Below are positions 8,072-9,511 of a DNA stretch of 9,511 nt, in pieces. Location: contig JAJOKI010000082.1 of the NCBI GenBank assembly GCA_021129915.1, forward strand, positions 2,589-12,099, read 5' to 3'. Made by a program: the position numbers and the translations under genes. Source of the DNA: Methanocellales archaeon (GTDB taxonomy: Archaea; Halobacteriota; UBA148; JAJOKI01). Each line of letters starts with the position of its first letter. The stretch's first letter is position 1. The notes under the pieces were generated by a model. That model was given only the letters and a program-made list of their open reading frames with translations, was not told the origin of the DNA and did no database searches.

Positions 8072-8167
8072 TGGGCCCGAAGGAATTTGAATCCTTGACC
8101 TCACGGTGCCTGTCCCGTTATCATTGGTTATCAGCCGTGCGCTCCAACCAGACTAAGCTACGGGCCC
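8072..8167 (-). tRNA. tRNA-Ile(GAU) with a 21-nt intron
   Basis: The minus strand folds into a complete cloverleaf: acceptor GGGCCCG/CGGGCCC, D-stem GCTT/GAGC, anticodon stem CACGG/CCGTG with loop CTGATAA (anticodon GAT, isoleucine), T-arm AAGGA-TTCAAAT-TCCTT, discriminator A. CCA is not encoded. Between A37 and A38 is an extra segment, 8108-8128. Removing it restores the canonical loop and a 75-nt tRNA. The junctions fit a bulge-helix-bulge: 3-nt bulges TA^A and GC^A flank a helix CTGA/ACAG with one A-A mismatch. The intron repeats TGATAAC from the anticodon region. A TATA-like AATTTAAAGT (complement of 8204-8213) lies upstream. Confidence 0.93.
8108..8128 (-). other. Intron of tRNA-Ile, position 37/38
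   Basis: This 21-nt insert is removed by the archaeal splicing endonuclease if the bulge-helix-bulge described for the tRNA is correct. Its own pairing is weak, essentially CC/GG. Boundaries are inferred from the mature anticodon loop and the bulge geometry. Confidence 0.75.
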
Positions 8168-8203
8168 AATAGGTGTCTTTTTCAACCAAATAGGGTGGCA
8201 CAT

Positions 8204-8213
8204 ACTTTAAATT
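8204..8213 (-). promoter_or_regulatory. TATA-like box for tRNA-Ile
   Basis: The minus strand reads AATTTAAAGT, centred about 41 nt before the mature 5' end at 8167. This predicts a TSS near 8182 and a leader of about 15 nt for RNase P to remove. Confidence 0.45.
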
Positions 8214-8238
8214 TTCCCTTTTAGGAATCTCAATGACC

Positions 8239-8248
8239 GATAAATTTA
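8239..8248 (+). promoter_or_regulatory. TATA-like box for tRNA-Ala and the OB-fold gene
   Basis: GATAAATTTA lies about 50 nt before the tRNA-Ala 5' end and predicts a TSS near 8271. It is the only evident promoter for the tRNA and for the gene that follows it without a gap. It diverges from the tRNA-Ile promoter. Confidence 0.45.
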
Positions 8249-8295
8249 ATTACATGCATCTCACTTTGTTCGATAGCACTCAGAGGGCACTTAAA

Positions 8296-8401
8296 GGGCC
8301 GGTAGATCAGGGGTAGATCGCTACCTTGGCAAATGTCATGGTCTGAAAGAGCGTGACATCCTTATTGGTAGAGGCCTCGGGTTCAAATCCCGACCGGTCC
8401 A
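8296..8401 (+). tRNA. tRNA-Ala(GGC) with a 34-nt intron
   Basis: The cloverleaf has acceptor GGGCCGG/CCGGTCC, with the G3-U70 wobble that marks tRNA-Ala. The D-stem is GATC/GATC, the anticodon stem CTACC/GGTAG, the T-arm CTCGGGTTCAAATCCCGA in context, and the discriminator A is at 8401. CCA is not encoded. The anticodon loop is TTGGCAT (anticodon GGC) after removal of 8332-8365. The intron carries a perfect 6-bp stem, ATGTCA/TGACAT (8333-8338 with 8354-8359). Bulges CA^A and AT^T place the cuts exactly at 37/38, but the central 4-bp helix TTGG/CCTT has two U-U mismatches. The discriminator A is also the first base of an ATG opening into the OB-fold frame. Confidence 0.93.
8332..8365 (+). other. 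Intron of tRNA-Ala, position 37/38
   Basis: This 34-nt intron has a 6-bp terminal stem and a 15-nt loop (8339-8353). The cut sites follow from the 3-nt bulges and the restored 7-nt anticodon loop. The flanking splice helix is imperfect, with two G-C pairs and two U-U oppositions. Confidence 0.78.
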
Positions 8402-8409
8402 TGGGTACC

Positions 8410-8781
8410 ATGCAAAAAGAAGAAAAAGTAGGTGCGGTATTACTTATAATGGCACTCTTATTGCTTGCCGTAATTTACTTTGCCCTTCCCGCACCGAGCG
8501 ATGCGGAACGCCTTTCGGATGCATCCCAACTCGATGACAAGGTATATGCAGAGGGACTGGTGATAGAAAAGCGGATGACCAGAACAGGAGGGCATCTCAT
8601 TTTGAGCGTTAAAATGGATGTTGGAGCCATAGATGTGTTCGTCCACCGTAATGCAGGTGCAAGCGAAATTGACGTAAGGGTGCACGAGGGAGATCGAATC
8701 CGCGCATACGGCATATTAAGTGAATTTAGAGGCGAAAGACAGATAAGAATTCAAAGCGGAGGAGATATAATCGTCCTGTGA
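8410..8781 (+). CDS. Membrane-anchored OB-fold protein, function unknown
   Basis: The 123-residue protein has a short charged N-terminus (MQKEEK) and one hydrophobic segment at about 7-28, which would anchor it in the membrane. It is followed by a beta-rich domain (about 45-123) resembling a tRNA-anti/OB-fold nucleic-acid-binding domain: VYAEGLVIEKR, LILSVKM, IDVFVH, VHEGDRIRAYGILSEFRGERQIRI. No catalytic motif is visible and the ligand is unknown. It could also be a periplasmic-facing bacterial-OB-like domain. I choose ATG 8410. An in-frame ATG at 8401 shares its A with the tRNA-Ala discriminator base, and the frame upstream of that is tRNA. There is no ribosome binding site and no separate promoter, so expression probably depends on the tRNA-Ala transcript. 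Confidence 0.75.
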   Translation: MQKEEKVGAVLLIMALLLLAVIYFALPAPSDAERLSDASQLDDKVYAEGLVIEKRMTRTGGHLILSVKMDVGAIDVFVHRNAGASEIDVRVHEGDRIRAYGILSEFRGERQIRIQSGGDIIVL

Positions 8782-8797
8782 CCGCACATCCCAAAAG

Positions 8798-8805
8798 ATT
8801 TATGA
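8798..8805 (+). promoter_or_regulatory. TATA box of the tRNA-Val-Phe-Gly cluster
   Basis: ATTTATGA, preceded by the BRE-like CCAAAAG, lies about 40 nt before tRNA-Val. It predicts a TSS near 8828. The element matches the one proposed for the nob1 operon base for base. Confidence 0.5.
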
Positions 8806-8840
8806 CCAATTGAACACCACTTAATCGCGTGGCATAAACG

Positions 8841-8914
8841 GGGCTCGTGGTCTAGTTGGTTATGACGTCGCCTTGACATGGCGGAGATCACCGGTTCGAA
8901 TCCGGTCGGGCCCA
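8841..8914 (+). tRNA. tRNA-Val(GAC)
   Basis: This is a 74-nt cloverleaf without an intron: acceptor GGGCTCG/CGGGCCC, D-arm GTCT/TGAC, anticodon stem TCGCC/GGCGG with loop TTGACAT (anticodon GAC, valine), T-arm ACCGG-TTCGAAT-CCGGT, discriminator A. CCA is not encoded. It is first in a three-tRNA cluster, 7 nt before tRNA-Phe, so the three are probably one transcript. Confidence 0.96.
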
Positions 8915-8921
8915 TCAACAT

Positions 8922-8995
8922 GCCCTGGTAGCTCAGCCTGGGAGAGCGTGCGGCTGAAGACCGCATTGTCCCCGGTTCAAATCCGGGTCAGGGCA
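8922..8995 (+). tRNA. tRNA-Phe(GAA)
   Basis: This is a 74-nt cloverleaf without an intron: acceptor GCCCTGG/TCAGGGC, D-stem GCTC/GAGC, anticodon stem TGCGG/CCGCA with loop CTGAAGA (anticodon GAA, phenylalanine), T-arm CCCGG-TTCAAAT-CCGGG, discriminator A. CCA is not encoded. Only 2 nt separate it from tRNA-Gly. Confidence 0.96.
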
Positions 8996-8997
8996 TT

Positions 8998-9068
8998 GCG
9001 CCGGTAGTGTAGTGGTATCACTATGGCTTGCCAAGCCATAAACCCGGGTTCGAATCCCGGCCGACGCA
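8998..9068 (+). tRNA. tRNA-Gly(GCC), C4-A69 mismatch in the acceptor stem
   Basis: This is a 71-nt cloverleaf: acceptor GCGCCGG against CCGACGC, D-stem GTGT/TCAC, anticodon stem ATGGC/GCCAT with loop TTGCCAA (anticodon GCC, glycine), 4-nt variable loop, T-arm CCGGG-TTCGAAT-CCCGG, discriminator A. All stems pair except acceptor position 4 (C at 9001) against position 69 (A at 9064). A single C-to-U change would make the stem perfect. It is the last of the cluster and is followed at once by the dph6 remnant. Confidence 0.93.
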
Positions 9069-9086
9069 TTAGGGGAGTCCGATAAT

Positions 9087-9500
9087 ATTAGACAAGCGGT
9101 CGCGTTATGGAGTGGGGGAAAGGATAGCTCTTTTGCATATTATAAGGCAATAATAGATGGTATTGAAGTTTCACACCTGTTGAACTTTACATCAAAAGAC
9201 GGGACAAGATGCCACGGATTATATTCTGAATCGATGTCCGTACAATCAAAGGCAATCGGAATGCCAATTATTCAGCGAGAGGCTGCGCGTGGTGCAGTTG
9301 AAACTCAAGAACACAAAGATTGGATATAGAGCCGATATTTCCTTTGTGGGAAAATTGATCCATGTGGCGAAGCAGGCGAATACCATACATTCGTCGTCGA
9401 TGGTCCGCTGTTTAGGAGGCGTGTGAAGATACTTGATAGCGACAAAGTACTGAAAAATGGATACTGGCTCCTGAATATTTCGAGATGTGTGCTCGCTTAA
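9087..9500 (+). pseudogene. dph6: Broken diphthine-ammonia ligase gene (dph6)
   Basis: Dph6 uses ATP to amidate diphthine on elongation factor 2, the last step of diphthamide synthesis. The intact enzyme is about 220-230 residues. Here the N-terminal part reads AVALWSGGKDSSFAYYKAI (PP-loop SGGKDS) through NFTSKDGTRCHGLYSES to QEHKDWI and stops at TAG 9327-9329. The C-terminal part, from 9357, reads DPCGEAGEYHTFVVDGPLF to WLLNISRCVLA and stops at TAA 9498-9500. About 90 residues between these blocks are missing. Short matching sequence in another frame (DISFVGKLI, from 9335) shows an added frame change. No ATG, GTG or TTG suits the start; ATT at 9087 sits where the Met would be. The gene begins 18 nt after tRNA-Gly. 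Confidence 0.87.
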
Positions 9501-9511
9501 TGCCTCCTTAT

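Noticed and set aside
8353..8409. An upstream ATG at 8353 extending the OB-fold protein.
   Set aside because: The extension is the tRNA-Ala intron end, T-arm and acceptor stem read as protein.
8751..8966. A 71-residue minus-strand reading frame containing MGPTGFEPVI.
   Set aside because: It is the antisense of tRNA-Val and tRNA-Phe. This peptide pattern is a familiar false prediction over tRNA genes.
9068..9087. A possible integration attachment site at the tRNA-Gly 3' end.
   Set aside because: No integrase gene and no repeated tRNA 3' segment are visible in the window. The following sequence is the dph6 remnant.

Overview
The window is archaeal chromosome, most likely from a methanogen-related euryarchaeon of the Methanomicrobia/Methanosarcinales type. 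Several features support this: an archaeal-type leucyl-tRNA synthetase, a compact Nob1 (PIN domain plus zinc ribbon), a GfcR/PyrE-like HTH-phosphoribosyltransferase, the archaea-specific pentameric riboflavin synthase RibC, a histone-like MC1 protein, TATA-box promoters (some apparently leaderless), tRNA genes without encoded CCA, and two tRNAs with short introns at position 37/38. The placement below Euryarchaeota is inference. MC1 is the strongest pointer.

Layout. On the minus strand, 3990 to 6 holds a tight operon nob1 - gfcR-like - leuS (1 nt and 6 nt gaps). It is transcribed divergently from the riboflavin pair ribC-ribH (4097-4988). The 106-bp spacer between them has a TATA-like box about 26 nt from each start codon, which suggests leaderless mRNAs. 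A class I/II aminotransferase follows ribH. Its start still overlaps the ribH stop, but several internal segments and the frame are lost, so it is a pseudogene. A new promoter at about 5260 serves htpX (M48 membrane protease), whose stop abuts the start of a TctA/DUF112-type membrane protein. A separate unit then encodes an MC1 chromosomal protein with a strong ribosome binding site.

From 8072 to 9068 the window is tRNA-rich: tRNA-Ile(GAU) on the minus strand with a 21-nt intron; tRNA-Ala(GGC) on the plus strand with a 34-nt intron, running directly into a membrane-anchored OB-fold protein; then a compact tRNA-Val(GAC) - tRNA-Phe(GAA) - tRNA-Gly(GCC) cluster. Immediately after tRNA-Gly lies a broken diphthine-ammonia ligase gene (dph6), with its PP-loop and C-terminal motif but no middle and no normal start.

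The clearest second-look items are the C4-A69 mismatch in tRNA-Gly (possible editing, decay or read error), the tRNA-Ala/OB-fold tandem in which the tRNA discriminator base is also the A of an ATG, the imperfect intron splice motifs, and the two deletion-riddled pseudogenes that keep conserved blocks. No CRISPR array, insertion sequence or recognisable defence system was found. Apart from the decayed genes this is a largely ordinary housekeeping region.
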